Below, in pieces: positions 1 through 7,947 of a DNA stretch of 64,000 nt; position 1 is the stretch's first letter, and each line of letters opens with the position of its first letter. A program made the translations under genes and the position numbers. The stretch lies in NCBI GenBank assembly GCA_016717335.1, contig JADKFS010000011.1:186001-250000 (forward strand), written 5' to 3'. The notes below the pieces were generated by a model, which made no database searches, was not told the DNA's origin, and worked only from the letters and a program-made list of their open reading frames with translations. Source of the DNA: Candidatus Ribeiella danica. GTDB lineage: Bacteria > Chloroflexota > Chloroflexia > Chloroflexales > Roseiflexaceae.

Positions 1-249
1 CTCTGCGCGTTCCTCGTCCGTATCCCGGGCGTCCAGGAGGTCCACCGCGTGATCGGGGAGTGGTGCTTCCTGCTCAAGATCCGAACTCAGAACCCGCAGA
101 CGCTGGAGCACCTGATCTACCAGCAGCTGCGCAGCCACCCGAACGTCCGCCGCACCTTCACGTCGCTGGCAACCTCGTCGGCGTACGAGACACCTGCACT
201 ACCGCTGCCTGTGCCGGGCGAGCCTGCCGTCGTGCCATCACAAAACTAG
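1..249 (+). CDS. Lrp/AsnC-family regulator, C-terminal fragment
   Basis: The window opens inside this gene, so only the last 82 residues are present and the start is missing. The text 'GVQEVHRVIGEWCFLLKI' followed by a stretch predicting helix 'LEHLIYQQLRSHPNVRRTFT' matches the ligand-sensing RAM domain of Lrp/AsnC regulators, in which a beta strand carries a V-xx-x-x-G-E-x-D/C-F-L motif. The DNA-binding helix-turn-helix would lie upstream of the window. Such proteins bind amino acids and control amino-acid metabolism, which fits nearby hom and the threonine dehydratase, but the target is unknown. The reading is based on the family pattern only; the last ~20 residues are proline-rich and not part of the domain. 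Confidence 0.75.
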   Translation, partial: LCAFLVRIPGVQEVHRVIGEWCFLLKIRTQNPQTLEHLIYQQLRSHPNVRRTFTSLATSSAYETPALPLPVPGEPAVVPSQN

Positions 250-270
250 ACCGCTATTTCATATTGTAGA

Positions 271-276
271 TATACT
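271..276 (+). promoter_or_regulatory. Possible -10 box for the small membrane protein
   Basis: TATACT lies 14 bp before the ATG at 291, with a GGAGG ribosome site in between. No good -35 box is visible, so this is tentative. Confidence 0.3.
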
Positions 277-290
277 ATGGAGGAACCGCA

Positions 291-560
291 ATGACATCCT
301 TTACACACACATATCCCGACAGCTCGGCCAAGGACGACAGCCTGGAGCTGCGCGAGCGCACCGGCGGCCGCGAGCCGCGCCGGTCGCACGAGGGACGCAA
401 CACTCTATACGAGCGGATCAGCTCATACGCAACCGCTGGCTCGCACATGCCGCTCGAGACCGAGCTGCACTGGCAGTGGGCCAACCCGCTCAATATCATC
501 CCGGCCTTCATCGCGCTGCTGCTCGTGATCGCGCTCGTCGCTCTGGCATTCGCCGGGTAG
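291..560 (+). CDS. Small single-pass membrane protein of unknown function
   Basis: An 89-residue protein. A clear GGAGG ribosome site sits 6 bp before the ATG. Residues 1-60 are hydrophilic and charged, with an Arg/Glu-rich stretch; residues about 63-88 form one hydrophobic helix (IIPAFIALLLVIALVALAFAG) ending at the last residue, so the protein is probably tail-anchored with its N-terminus in the cytoplasm. I do not recognise a family. It stands alone between the Lrp-type gene and a composite hairpin element. The good ribosome site and the well-formed membrane helix argue for a real gene. Confidence 0.6.
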   Translation: MTSFTHTYPDSSAKDDSLELRERTGGREPRRSHEGRNTLYERISSYATAGSHMPLETELHWQWANPLNIIPAFIALLLVIALVALAFAG

Positions 561-594
561 GATCGGCTCTGGCGAACCTCACTGTCGACCCCTC

Positions 595-715
595 CCCATT
601 CCCCTCCCCTGCCAGGGGAGGGGGACGGATTCCTGGCATCCGCGTGCGGTTTCTACGCAACCGCACACGGATGCCAGATGTCTACCCCCCTCTTCGGTTC
701 TGGGTGAGGGGGCAG
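595..715. repeat. Composite hairpin element, copy A
   Basis: Three hairpins in a row. The first is CCCCTCCCCT/AGGGGAGGGG (601-623). The second is a 19-bp inverted repeat at 633-651 and 659-677 with a single G-T-compatible mismatch and a 7-nt loop. The third is a CCCCCTC/GAGGGGG stem around 685-711. The first and third stems recur across the window, whereas the middle stem is private to this copy. It lies between two same-strand genes. Confidence 0.8.
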
Positions 716-801
716 AAGGTGAGAGTAAACAGCGCTCTGGAATGCGATCTTTATGAAATAAGTACACCTGAAAGGGTATAGAGGGAAGGGACCAGCCTCG
801 T

Positions 802-1791
802 ATGCAGCGAGAGACACGCACCGGCTACCTGCTAACTGTCGCCGCCGCGGTCGTGTGGGCCTCGACCAGCCCCGGGATCAAGTATCTGCTCGATGCGCAG
901 CATGTGCCCGCGCTGGCGATCGCGTTCTGGCGCGACGCGCTGATCGCGCTGGCCTGTATGCTGACGATGCTGGTAGTCAGCCCGCGGCTGCTGCGCGTCG
1001 GTGCGCGCGACCTGCGCGGCTTTGCGGTGGTCGGCGCGATCTCGATCGGGATCTACCACGCGCTGTGGGTGACCTCGGTCGAGCTGAACGGCGCCGCGAT
1101 CGCGGTGGTGCTGATCTACACGTTCCCAACCTTTGTCACGCTAGGGGCCTGGCTGCTATTCGGCGAGCGGGTGCGCTGGCCGCAGGTGCTGGCGCTCGGG
1201 CTGGCGCTGATCGGCTGCTTGCTGCTGGTGCGTGCCTACGACCCGGCGGTGCTGCGGGTCAGCTGGGTCGGCACGCTGGTGGGTCTGTCCACCGGGCTCG
1301 CGCACGCCGGCTACGTGCTGTTCAGCCAGCGCTCGGTCGAGACGAAGAGCCCGTGGACCTCGCTCGCCTACACGATGCTGTTCGGCGCGCTGACGCTGCT
1401 GGTGCTCTGGGTGGTGGTCGAGGCGATCTTCCCGGCGGCGGGCTCGCCGCGCTCGCTGATCGGGTCGGTGGGCAGCAGCGCGACGCCCTGGCTGGCGCTG
1501 CTGGTGCTGGCGCTCGGGCCGACGCTTGGCGGCTACGCGCTCTTCACGATCGCGCTGCGCCACATCCCCGGCCGGATCGCCAGCCTGGTCGTGATCCTTG
1601 AGGCGCCGGTCTCGGTGATGCTGGCGGTCTTCTTTCTGGCCGAGCGGCTGGAGTGGCCGCAGATCCTGGGCATGGGGCTGATCCTGGTCGCCGCGGCGCT
1701 GCCGGCGCTGCTGGGCGCCGACGAGCGACGACGGGCCATCCGCGCCGAGCGGCAGGCCGTGGCGGTCGCCGAGACACTGGCCGACGTCTAA
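802..1791 (+). CDS. EamA/DMT-superfamily permease
   Basis: A 329-residue integral membrane protein with about ten hydrophobic helices in two repeated halves, the EamA (DUF6) pattern. 'GYLLTVAAAVVWASTSPG' opens the first repeat, and the second starts near residue 152 (SWVGTLVGLSTGLAHAGYV). The end of each half carries the typical loop 'FGERVRWPQVLALGLALIG' / 'LAERLEWPQILGMGLILVA'. Members export amino acids, nucleosides or metabolites; the substrate cannot be told from sequence. A tail of about 25 charged residues after the last helix is cytoplasmic. It converges on hom across a repeat-rich gap. Confidence 0.9.
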   Translation: MQRETRTGYLLTVAAAVVWASTSPGIKYLLDAQHVPALAIAFWRDALIALACMLTMLVVSPRLLRVGARDLRGFAVVGAISIGIYHALWVTSVELNGAAIAVVLIYTFPTFVTLGAWLLFGERVRWPQVLALGLALIGCLLLVRAYDPAVLRVSWVGTLVGLSTGLAHAGYVLFSQRSVETKSPWTSLAYTMLFGALTLLVLWVVVEAIFPAAGSPRSLIGSVGSSATPWLALLVLALGPTLGGYALFTIALRHIPGRIASLVVILEAPVSVMLAVFFLAERLEWPQILGMGLILVAAALPALLGADERRRAIRAERQAVAVAETLADV

Positions 1792-1805
1792 TTTTTGGAT
1801 CAACG

Positions 1806-1870
1806 AGACGATAGACGATAGACGATAGGATGCACAGGCTCTTATCGTCCGTCGTCCATGGTCTATCGTC
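1806..1870. repeat. Heptamer array, inverted pair (GACGATA)n
   Basis: GACGATA occurs three times head-to-tail at 1807-1827. A degenerate inverted array (TATCGTC, CGTCGTC, TATCGTC) follows at 1843-1870. The two arms can pair into a hairpin between the convergent EamA and hom genes, where it could act as a two-way terminator. Confidence 0.75.
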
Positions 1871-1905
1871 AATTCGATCTCTCTTATCCCCCCCTTTGCG
1901 GCAGG

Positions 1906-2937
1906 CTATGCCGTCGCCAGATCGATCAGATCGCGCAGCATCGCCGCGGCGGTCGGCCGCGGGCCGCGCTCGAGCGTCGTCGCGCTCGTGCGGCCGCCGA
2001 TGTCGGTGGAGTAGACGATGCCCATCTCGTCGCCGCCCATGCGCGCGAGCGGGTGGTCGAGCGGCAGCGCGGTCGGGCGCACGCTCAGCCGGTAGTCGCC
2101 GTCGACCTGCTCGGCCAGGCAGAGCAGCACGATCCGCGCGCCGCGCGCGCTGGCCTCGCGCAGATCGCCGGCGGTCAGGCGAGCGATACCCTGGATCTCG
2201 ACATCCGCGAGCCTGGTCGGCCGGCGCAGCACCGCGTTGGCAAGAATGACGACCTTGTTCGCCGCGTCCCACCCCTCCACGTCGAGCGTCGGGTCGGCCT
2301 CGGCCAGGCCGCGCCGCTGCATCTCGGCCAGCGCCTCGGCGTAGCCGGTGCCCGCCTCCATCATCCGCAGGATGCCCTGGGTCGTGCCGTTCAGCACTGC
2401 CTCGATCCGCTCGATCCGCGCGCCGGCCAGGTCGCGAATCCCAATGTTGACGGTCGGCAGATACCCGCCCACGCAGGCGCTGAACCGCAGCCGGCTCCCG
2501 CCATGGTGGTCGGCGAGCGCGACCAGCTCGTCGTAGGCCAGCACGAGCGGGCCTTTGTTCGCGCTGACAACCGACAGCCCGCGGCCAAGCGCGGCGCGGA
2601 TCACGTCCAGGCCCGGCATGCCATCGCGCAGATTGGTCAGGGTCGACTCGAGCAGCGCATCCGCGTCGACCTGCCGCGCCAGATCGCCCGCGCTCACCCC
2701 AGCACGCCCGACCGTGTCCAGCCCCGCGACGCTGCCGCGCGCCCGCTTGGCCGCGATCAGCGCCGGCACATCCAGCCCGGCCGGGTCGATCGCCGCGCCG
2801 CCGCTGTCGGCGGCGGCGACGACGGTCAGCTTCAAATCGTAGCGCCGCGCCAGGACGTCGGCCTGCGCGGGGATTAGCTCAAGGAAACTCCGCCCGACGT
2901 TGCCGAGCCCGCTTAGAATCAAACGATAGGTACGCAT
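1906..2937 (-). CDS. hom: Homoserine dehydrogenase
   Basis: Reduces aspartate semialdehyde to homoserine with NAD(P)H, the branch point to threonine and methionine. The 343-residue protein has an N-terminal Rossmann site GLGNVGRSF (residues 10-18). The catalytic domain carries the family signature NGTTQGIL near residue 183, followed by an E-A-DPTLDVEGWDAANK segment whose acid and lysine residues are catalytic in the family. The ATG at 2937 was chosen over an in-frame one 39 bp upstream because AGAGAGG lies just before it. No C-terminal ACT domain is present, so allosteric feedback by threonine is not expected from this polypeptide. It is convergent with the EamA gene. Confidence 0.92.
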   Translation of the reverse strand: MRTYRLILSGLGNVGRSFLELIPAQADVLARRYDLKLTVVAAADSGGAAIDPAGLDVPALIAAKRARGSVAGLDTVGRAGVSAGDLARQVDADALLESTLTNLRDGMPGLDVIRAALGRGLSVVSANKGPLVLAYDELVALADHHGGSRLRFSACVGGYLPTVNIGIRDLAGARIERIEAVLNGTTQGILRMMEAGTGYAEALAEMQRRGLAEADPTLDVEGWDAANKVVILANAVLRRPTRLADVEIQGIARLTAGDLREASARGARIVLLCLAEQVDGDYRLSVRPTALPLDHPLARMGGDEMGIVYSTDIGGRTSATTLERGPRPTAAAMLRDLIDLATA

Positions 2938-3050
2938 GGGCCACCTCTCTCGACCTTGCTCTACCGCCTGGGGCATCCGCCGCCAGGTTTGCTTTGGCTA
3001 CAAGCGCGATTATACCTGCTTTCGCGCAGGCGCTCATCGCTATGCCACCA

Positions 3051-3175
3051 GATCACCCCACCTGCGAGGGGCGGGGGTGAACACTGGCTGGTGTGGTGGT
3101 TTCGGCTCCGCCGAAACCACCACACCAGCCAAGAATCCCCTCTCCCGCGTGGGAGAGGGGCAGGGGGTGAGGGCA
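3051..3175. repeat. Composite hairpin element, copy B; fills the gap 2938-3315
   Basis: Left stem around 3056-3078, then a perfect 20-bp inverted repeat (3086-3105 / 3111-3130, 5-nt loop), then CCCCTCTCCC/GGGAGAGGGG (3137-3160) and the flank CAGGGGGTGAGGG. It separates divergent hom and the dehydratase gene. The rest of the gap shows a short direct repeat 'acgttcaattgag/acgttcaattgaa' near 3232-3270 and no gene. Confidence 0.85.
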
Positions 3176-3315
3176 CCCGATCGCAGCGAAGCGTGCTACA
3201 ATACGCGGGCACAAAACGTTATCGTACAGGCGTTCAATTGAGGGCCCCTGCTACCGTACGGACGTTCAATTGAACGCCCTTGCTAGCGAGTCGGCTGAGA
3301 CAGGACTTGACTCGA

Positions 3316-4281
3316 ATGACGTACGATCTTTCCCTTGCGGATCTGCGGCAGGCGCGCGACCGGATCGCGCCCTACGTCCGGCAGACACCCCTGCTGCCGC
3401 TGCCCGCGCTGCGCGGCGACATGCCGCCGCAGCTGCGGCTCAAGCTCGAGAACCTGCAGGTCACCGGCTCGTTCAAGGCCCGCGGCGTGTTCAACAACCT
3501 GCTCCAGCTCGTGCCCGAGCAGCGCGAGCGCGGGGTCGTCGCCGCGTCGGGCGGGAACCACGGCGCGGCGCTGGCCTACGGCGCGTGGCGGCTGGGCATC
3601 CCGGCGACGATCTACCTGCCCGAGCGCGCCAGCGCCGACCGTGTCGCGCGCGTCGCGGCGTGGGGCGCCGAGGTGGTCAAGCACGGCAGCCTGTGGGACG
3701 AGGCGCACGTCGCCGCCGTCGCGCACGCCTCGGCGGCCGGGCAGACCTACATCCACCCGTTCGACGCCGAGCGGACGCTGGCCGGCCAGGGCACGCTCGG
3801 CCTGGAGCTGCTCGACGACCTGCCCGCGCTCGATTGCGTGCTGATCGCGATCGGCGGCGGCGGCCTGATCGCCGGCATGGCCGCGGCGATCAAGCAGCTG
3901 CGGCCCGACGTGCGGATCGTCGGGGTCGAGCCGACCGGCGCGGCGTCCATGCGGCATGCGGTCGAGCTGGGGCGCGTCGAGCCGCTGCGCGAGGTCCGCA
4001 CGATCGCCGACACGCTGGCGCCGCGATCCGTGTGCGAGCGCACGCTCGCGCTCACGCAGCGCTACGTCGACGAGATCGTGACGGTGGACGACCAGCAGAT
4101 GGTGGACGCCATGCGCTGGCTGTGGGCCGAGTGCAACCAGCTGGTCGAGCCGGCCGGCGCGGCCGTGATCGCTGCGCTGCAGACCGGCGCTGCCGACGTC
4201 GCCCGCCACGCCCACCCGGTCGCGCTGATCTGCGGCGGCAACGCCGCGATCGAGCCTGTGTTCGCGGCATACCAGGGCTAG
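3316..4281 (+). CDS. Threonine/serine dehydratase family PLP enzyme
   Basis: A 321-residue fold-type II PLP enzyme that deaminates threonine (to 2-oxobutyrate) or serine (to pyruvate). The PLP lysine is K54 in GSFKARG; the phosphate or substrate loop SGGNHGA is near residue 79; the glycine-rich PLP phosphate loop GGGGLIAG is near 181; and CGGNAA lies near the end. It ends after the catalytic domain, so it lacks the ACT-like regulatory tail of biosynthetic IlvA and resembles catabolic dehydratases or serine racemases. The ATG at 3316 was chosen because homology starts there; an upstream TTG would add 12 unusual residues. Divergent from hom, with which it shares threonine. Confidence 0.87.
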   Translation: MTYDLSLADLRQARDRIAPYVRQTPLLPLPALRGDMPPQLRLKLENLQVTGSFKARGVFNNLLQLVPEQRERGVVAASGGNHGAALAYGAWRLGIPATIYLPERASADRVARVAAWGAEVVKHGSLWDEAHVAAVAHASAAGQTYIHPFDAERTLAGQGTLGLELLDDLPALDCVLIAIGGGGLIAGMAAAIKQLRPDVRIVGVEPTGAASMRHAVELGRVEPLREVRTIADTLAPRSVCERTLALTQRYVDEIVTVDDQQMVDAMRWLWAECNQLVEPAGAAVIAALQTGAADVARHAHPVALICGGNAAIEPVFAAYQG

Positions 4282-4419
4282 AGCCGAGGCCTTCCAAACA
4301 GTTCCGGTGGGGTGTGGGGTGGGGAAGCTCGCTCTCAAACCTCCCCAACTGTAAAGCGGCTCGCTGCCAAGCGAAACCTTGCCCTAGACATGAGAACCCG
4401 AAGCGACAGGAGCTGCGCC

Positions 4420-4905
4420 ATGAGCGACGAGATCAAAGCCCAGATCGACTTGCTGGCCGGGTTCCCGGCGGCGCTGAAGCAGCAGCTCCAGGGGCTGGAG
4501 GATGCGGCGCTGCGCTACCGGCCCGCGCCCGGCGCCTGGTCGATCGTCGAGATCGTCGGGCACATTGCCGACGTGGGCGCGCTCTGGCCCGGCCGGACGC
4601 GCCAGATGCTCGCGACCGACAACCCGGCGCTCGCGGCCGTCGACCCCGGCTGGGTGCGGCAGCGCGACTACCAGAACAAGCAGATCGGCTTTCTGCTGAT
4701 CGCGCTGGCCGAGCAGCGCGCCGAGTATGTCGAGTTTCTGCGCGTGCTGCGGCCATCTCAGCTCGCGCGCAGCGGGCGCCACCCCACGCGCGGCCCGCTC
4801 AGCGTCGCCGGGGGCATCGCGGCGCTGGCGGATCACGACCGCATCCATAGTCGGCAGATCGCCGAGAACCTCGACGCCTACCGGCGCGCCGCCGGCACAA
4901 TGTAA
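4420..4905 (+). CDS. DinB-family (DinB_2) protein
   Basis: A 161-residue four-helix protein of the DinB/YfiT family, often metal-dependent thiol transferases or of unknown function. Visible features are 'PGAWSIVEIVGHIADVG', with the first metal-ligand histidine, and 'HDRIHSRQIAENL', where the spaced histidines H-xxx-H supply the other ligands. The ATG at 4420 has AGGAG 7 bp upstream; a longer frame from 4312 begins in repeat-like DNA and was not used. No operon partner is evident; the preceding 138 bp contains the phrase 'cgctgccaagcgaaacc', which recurs before the second STAS gene. Confidence 0.8.
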   Translation: MSDEIKAQIDLLAGFPAALKQQLQGLEDAALRYRPAPGAWSIVEIVGHIADVGALWPGRTRQMLATDNPALAAVDPGWVRQRDYQNKQIGFLLIALAEQRAEYVEFLRVLRPSQLARSGRHPTRGPLSVAGGIAALADHDRIHSRQIAENLDAYRRAAGTM

Positions 4906-5165
4906 TTCCGCCGGGGCGCAGCGCCCCCGGTCCCCCGCCCGGCAAATAAGCCCGTCTTGGCAATACTCGTTGTGGCGCATGCCCATCAACATTCCCAAGT
5001 GGGCGACTTGTTTCCTGTTGCGCCTGGATTCAGCCGGGCATGCGCGTCAAACGCCGAGGAAGAGACGGCATCTTTTTGGAGTCCAGGGGCGCGCAGCCCC
5101 CCGAACGTCGCGGTGGGCGGACGCACCCGCGGGGGCACGCGGGGCGCGCAGCCCCCCGCACCAAA
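4906..5165. repeat. GC-rich long repeat, copy 1 of 2
   Basis: Fills most of the gap after the DinB gene. It begins with a GGGGCGCAGCGCCCC hairpin, runs through 'GGCAAATAA', then a segment around 5029-5096 that includes 'TTTTTGGAGTCCAGGGGCG', and ends in GGGGCGCGCAGCCCCC-type hairpins. The same order of blocks is found at 53300-53690. No convincing protein is encoded. Confidence 0.7.
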
Positions 5166-5228
5166 ACAGCCACCTGTCATGTTATAATCCTCGCCTCACC
5201 CACGCGACTCGCCACAGGAGCAATGGTT

Positions 5229-5879
5229 ATGGGGCAATCCGATCCTGGATCGCTTTCCTCGTCTGCGCCTGGGCTGCCCGATGTCGAGCGGGCGCGCGCG
5301 TACGCGGTGGCGCGCCTGGAGCGCGAGCTATCGCCGGAGCTGTGCTACCACTCGATCGATCACACCTGCGACGATGTCGTGCCGGCCTGCGAGCGGTTCG
5401 CGGCGGCCGAGGGGGTCAGTGGCGCGGATCTGGCGCTGCTCCGCACCGCCGCCTACTTCCACGATCTTGGCTTCGTCGAGCAGCGCGAGGATCACGAGCT
5501 GATCGGCGCGCGGATCGCCGGCGAGGTCTTGCCCGGCCTGGGCTACCGCGCGGCCGAGATCGCGCAGATCGCCGGCATGATTATGGCCACCCGCCTGCCG
5601 CAGTCGCCCCAGACCCTGCTCGAGCGAATCCTGGCCGACGCCGATCTGGATGTGCTCGGGCGCGGCGATTTCCTCGTGAAGAACCACAACCTGCGCCTCG
5701 AGATGGCGTATTTCGGGCTGCCTGCCTCCGACGCCGAGTGGTACCGGGTGCAGCTGCAGTTTCTGCGCGCGCATCGCTACTGGACACCCGCTGCCGGCGC
5801 GCTGCGCGACGAGCAGAAGCAGCGCAATATCGCGGCGATGGCACAGCTGCTGCTCGTGAGCCTCGACGGTAACAGATGA
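5229..5879 (+). CDS. HD-domain metal-dependent phosphohydrolase
   Basis: A 216-residue protein of the HD superfamily. The metal site is laid out as H (YHSIDHT), HD (AAYFHDLGF) and a later D (ADADLDVLG), the classical H...HD...D order of phosphohydrolases acting on nucleotides or signalling nucleotides. There is no second domain. Two ATG codons lie six bases apart (5223 and 5229); the second was chosen because the GGAG at 5217-5220 is 8 bp from it, against 2 bp from the first. A TATAAT box at 5183-5188 is a plausible -10. The gene precedes the partner-switching module, but the 263-bp gap gives no proof of common function. Confidence 0.82.
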   Translation: MGQSDPGSLSSSAPGLPDVERARAYAVARLERELSPELCYHSIDHTCDDVVPACERFAAAEGVSGADLALLRTAAYFHDLGFVEQREDHELIGARIAGEVLPGLGYRAAEIAQIAGMIMATRLPQSPQTLLERILADADLDVLGRGDFLVKNHNLRLEMAYFGLPASDAEWYRVQLQFLRAHRYWTPAAGALRDEQKQRNIAAMAQLLLVSLDGNR

Positions 5880-5926
5880 GCCGCGCCCGAGGCACATTCA
5901 GACTCGCCACTCGCCAACATCTCCTG

Positions 5927-5932
5927 TATAAT
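5927..5932 (+). promoter_or_regulatory. Candidate -10 box ahead of the partner-switching genes
   Basis: A perfect TATAAT about 210 bp before the RsbW-like start. No -35 match at the right distance, so it is only suggestive; it would give a long leader. Confidence 0.3.
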
Positions 5933-6143
5933 AGTTGCCATCAGCCTGGCGTCCTTCATAACCAGCGTGTAGCATCGCTGAACCTGTGTGGATCGTGAGG
6001 AGCCCTCCGTGGATGGCATTCGACGGGCTCGATCGAGCTGCATACTGCTGTAGAGCTTGTCGCCAATCGCCGTGGCTCGCATGCCAGCGCTGGCCTTGAC
6101 CGCTCCTGAGTCGATGCATCTAGCTGCCGCAGGAACAACGCCG

Positions 6144-6581
6144 ATGAGTATCGAGGCCTCGCTCAGCATACCCGCCGACGTCAAACAGCTCGAGCGCATC
6201 CGCCGCTTCGTCGAGCAGGAGGCGCAGTCGCTGAACGTCGACCCGTCGGCGGTGTACGACCTGGTGCTGGCGGTGAACGAGATGGCGACCAATATCATCA
6301 CCCATGGCTACAGCGGCCATCCGGGCGAGATCGAGATAGCGTTTCGGCAGGCGGGCGACGCGGTCGAGATCTGCCTACGCGACCGGGCGCCGCCGTTCGA
6401 CCCGACCTGCGCGCCCGTGCCGGACATCAGCGTGCCGCTTTACCGGCGCCGCCTCGGCGGAATGGGGATTCACGTGACGCGCCAGCTCATGGACTCGATG
6501 CTCCATCGCATCCCCCCGTGGGGCGGAAACGAGCTCACCCTGGTGAAGCGCGGAGTTGTACCGAATCGTACGGAGGCTTGA
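6144..6581 (+). CDS. RsbW/SpoIIAB-like anti-sigma serine/threonine kinase
   Basis: A 145-residue GHKL ATPase. In partner switching such kinases bind and silence a sigma factor, or another target, and phosphorylate the STAS antagonist. The N box is visible as 'LVLAVNEMATNIITHGY' (E and N at the ATP-Mg site), then the G1-like loop 'LRDRAPPFDP' and 'RRRLGGMGIHVTRQLMD', which forms the ATP lid. The ATG at 6144 (MSIEASL) with AGGA 9 bp upstream is preferred to ATGs at 6057 and 6081. It is followed after only 4 bp by a STAS protein, its expected partner. No sigma factor gene is adjacent, so the target may be elsewhere. Confidence 0.88.
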   Translation: MSIEASLSIPADVKQLERIRRFVEQEAQSLNVDPSAVYDLVLAVNEMATNIITHGYSGHPGEIEIAFRQAGDAVEICLRDRAPPFDPTCAPVPDISVPLYRRRLGGMGIHVTRQLMDSMLHRIPPWGGNELTLVKRGVVPNRTEA

Positions 6582-6585
6582 ACCT

Positions 6586-6996
6586 ATGCGCGTGACCATT
6601 GAGGCCGTCCAGGGCCGCGTGCCCGTCTCGATCCTTGCGGTCCACGGCGATCTAGACGCATCGACCTACGAAGACGTGATCGCAAAGGCGAGCGAGCTCT
6701 ACGCGGTCGGCGCCCGCCACATCCTGCTCGACATGGGCGATGTGCCGTTTATGGGCAGCTCCGGCATCGTCGCCATCCACAGCATCGCCATGATGCTGCG
6801 CGGCGAGCAGCCGCCCGATCCGTTGATGGGCTGGCAGGCGTTTCATTCGATCGACCAGGACCGCGGCTCGGGGAAGCAGCAGCAGATCAAGATCCTGAAC
6901 CCGCAGCCCAAGGTCAGGCGCACGCTGCAGATGACCGGCATGGACCAATTCTTCGACATTCTCACCGACCGCCAGGCGGCGCTGGATTCATTCTAG
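6586..6996 (+). CDS. STAS-domain anti-sigma factor antagonist 1
   Basis: A 136-residue RsbV/SpoIIAA-like protein that would bind the RsbW-like kinase when unphosphorylated. Motif 'DMGDVPFMGSSGIVAIHS' holds the Ser-Ser pair where RsbV proteins are phosphorylated. Compared with the usual ~110 residues it has an insert between the second and third helices (GEQPPDPLMGWQAFHSIDQD and following). GGAGG lies 9 bp before the ATG. The gene starts 4 bp after the kinase stop, so the two are probably co-translated. The paralogue downstream carries a similar insert, which suggests duplication. Confidence 0.87.
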   Translation: MRVTIEAVQGRVPVSILAVHGDLDASTYEDVIAKASELYAVGARHILLDMGDVPFMGSSGIVAIHSIAMMLRGEQPPDPLMGWQAFHSIDQDRGSGKQQQIKILNPQPKVRRTLQMTGMDQFFDILTDRQAALDSF

Positions 6997-7119
6997 CGGC
7001 CGATCACGGCGTCTGATAGGCAAGGTTTGGCGAGAGTGAGGGGCGAAGAGCCTGCCTCCTCACCCCACCCGGCGGATCGCTGCCAAGCGAAACCCTGTCG
7101 TACAAGCGAAGGAGAGACT

Positions 7120-7512
7120 ATGGAGATCACAGTATCATCTCAGCAAGGCCGGGTGCCGGTGACAATCTTTCACGTCAAGGGGGCGGTGACGGAGACCGAC
7201 GGGCTCGTGCAGCGCGCCGAGCAGGAGATCGCCGCCGGGATGCGCTTCCTGCTGGTAGATCTGTCCGAGGTCCCGTACATGGCCACCGCCGGCCTGCGCG
7301 CGCTGGACACGATCTACGAGCTGCTGCGGAGCGATACGCCCGACGAGAGCCCGGAGGCGCTGAAGGCGGGCATCGCCTCGGGCACCTACAAGTCGCCGCA
7401 CCTGAAGCTGTTCAAGCCGACCAAGCACGTGGTCGAGGTGCTCAAAATGACCGGCCATGATATGTTTCTGGACATCTATTACACCGTCCAGGACGCCATC
7501 GCTTCGTTCTAG
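7120..7512 (+). CDS. STAS-domain antagonist 2 (Thr-Ala in place of Ser-Ser)
   Basis: A 130-residue paralogue of the preceding protein; both start with Q-x-GRVPV and share 'KxTGxDxFxDI' near the end. At the phosphorylation loop it reads 'YMATAGLRAL', so the only hydroxyl residue is a threonine. It could be phosphorylated on Thr, be a constitutively active antagonist, or answer to a different kinase. GGAG lies 5 bp before the ATG. The 123-bp gap before it contains a GC-rich stretch also seen before the DinB gene. It probably belongs to the same regulatory module. Confidence 0.85.
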   Translation: MEITVSSQQGRVPVTIFHVKGAVTETDGLVQRAEQEIAAGMRFLLVDLSEVPYMATAGLRALDTIYELLRSDTPDESPEALKAGIASGTYKSPHLKLFKPTKHVVEVLKMTGHDMFLDIYYTVQDAIASF

Positions 7513-7533
7513 TACAGGGTTACGAACGTCCGT

Positions 7534-7925
7534 ATGGGGGTTGGGCGGCCACCATTGGTTCTGCGGTTCCGCGGTTCTGTGGTTCCGCGGCCGCAGAACT
7601 GCGGAACCAACCGGCAAAGCCAGGAGCGCTTTTCTGGAAAGCTGTACCAATGGCCGCACCGCCCGGCGCCGGTGTCGGGGCTTTCACGTGTAGGCTTTTC
7701 GCGCGAAGCGGTTCGCTCGCCGGATACCCCTCCCTCGCACCCTTTCGGGGGTAGGCTCTTGTTTAGGCGCGGTGCAGCGCCCGATCACCCCCTGCCAGGA
7801 ATCCCCCTCTCCCGTCACCACGGAGAGAGAGGTTAGGGGCGCGGGCCGGCGCTGCATCAGAATGCGCTTGAGGAGAAATCCACCCCGAACGTCCCCCGCA
7901 CCCCCGCCTTGGGCAGGGATAGGGG
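7534..7925. repeat. Composite hairpin element, copy C (expanded); fills 7513-7947
   Basis: Several palindromes: a GGTTCTGCGGTTCC... / ...GCAGAACTGCGGAACC structure at 7558-7610, a TTCGCGCGAAGCGGTTCGC segment, the module 'CCCTTTCGGGGGTAGG..TTGTTT' (7740-7765) that recurs at 36738, and CCCCCTCTCCC...GGAGAGAGAGG at 7803-7834. No gene is apparent. Confidence 0.75.
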
Positions 7926-7947
7926 TACGGGGTGATAGGAACCAGCC

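Noticed and set aside
3051..3175. Simple Rho-independent terminator
   Set aside because: The stems lack a T tract and the block has three stems with flanks shared across the window, so it is treated as a repeat element.
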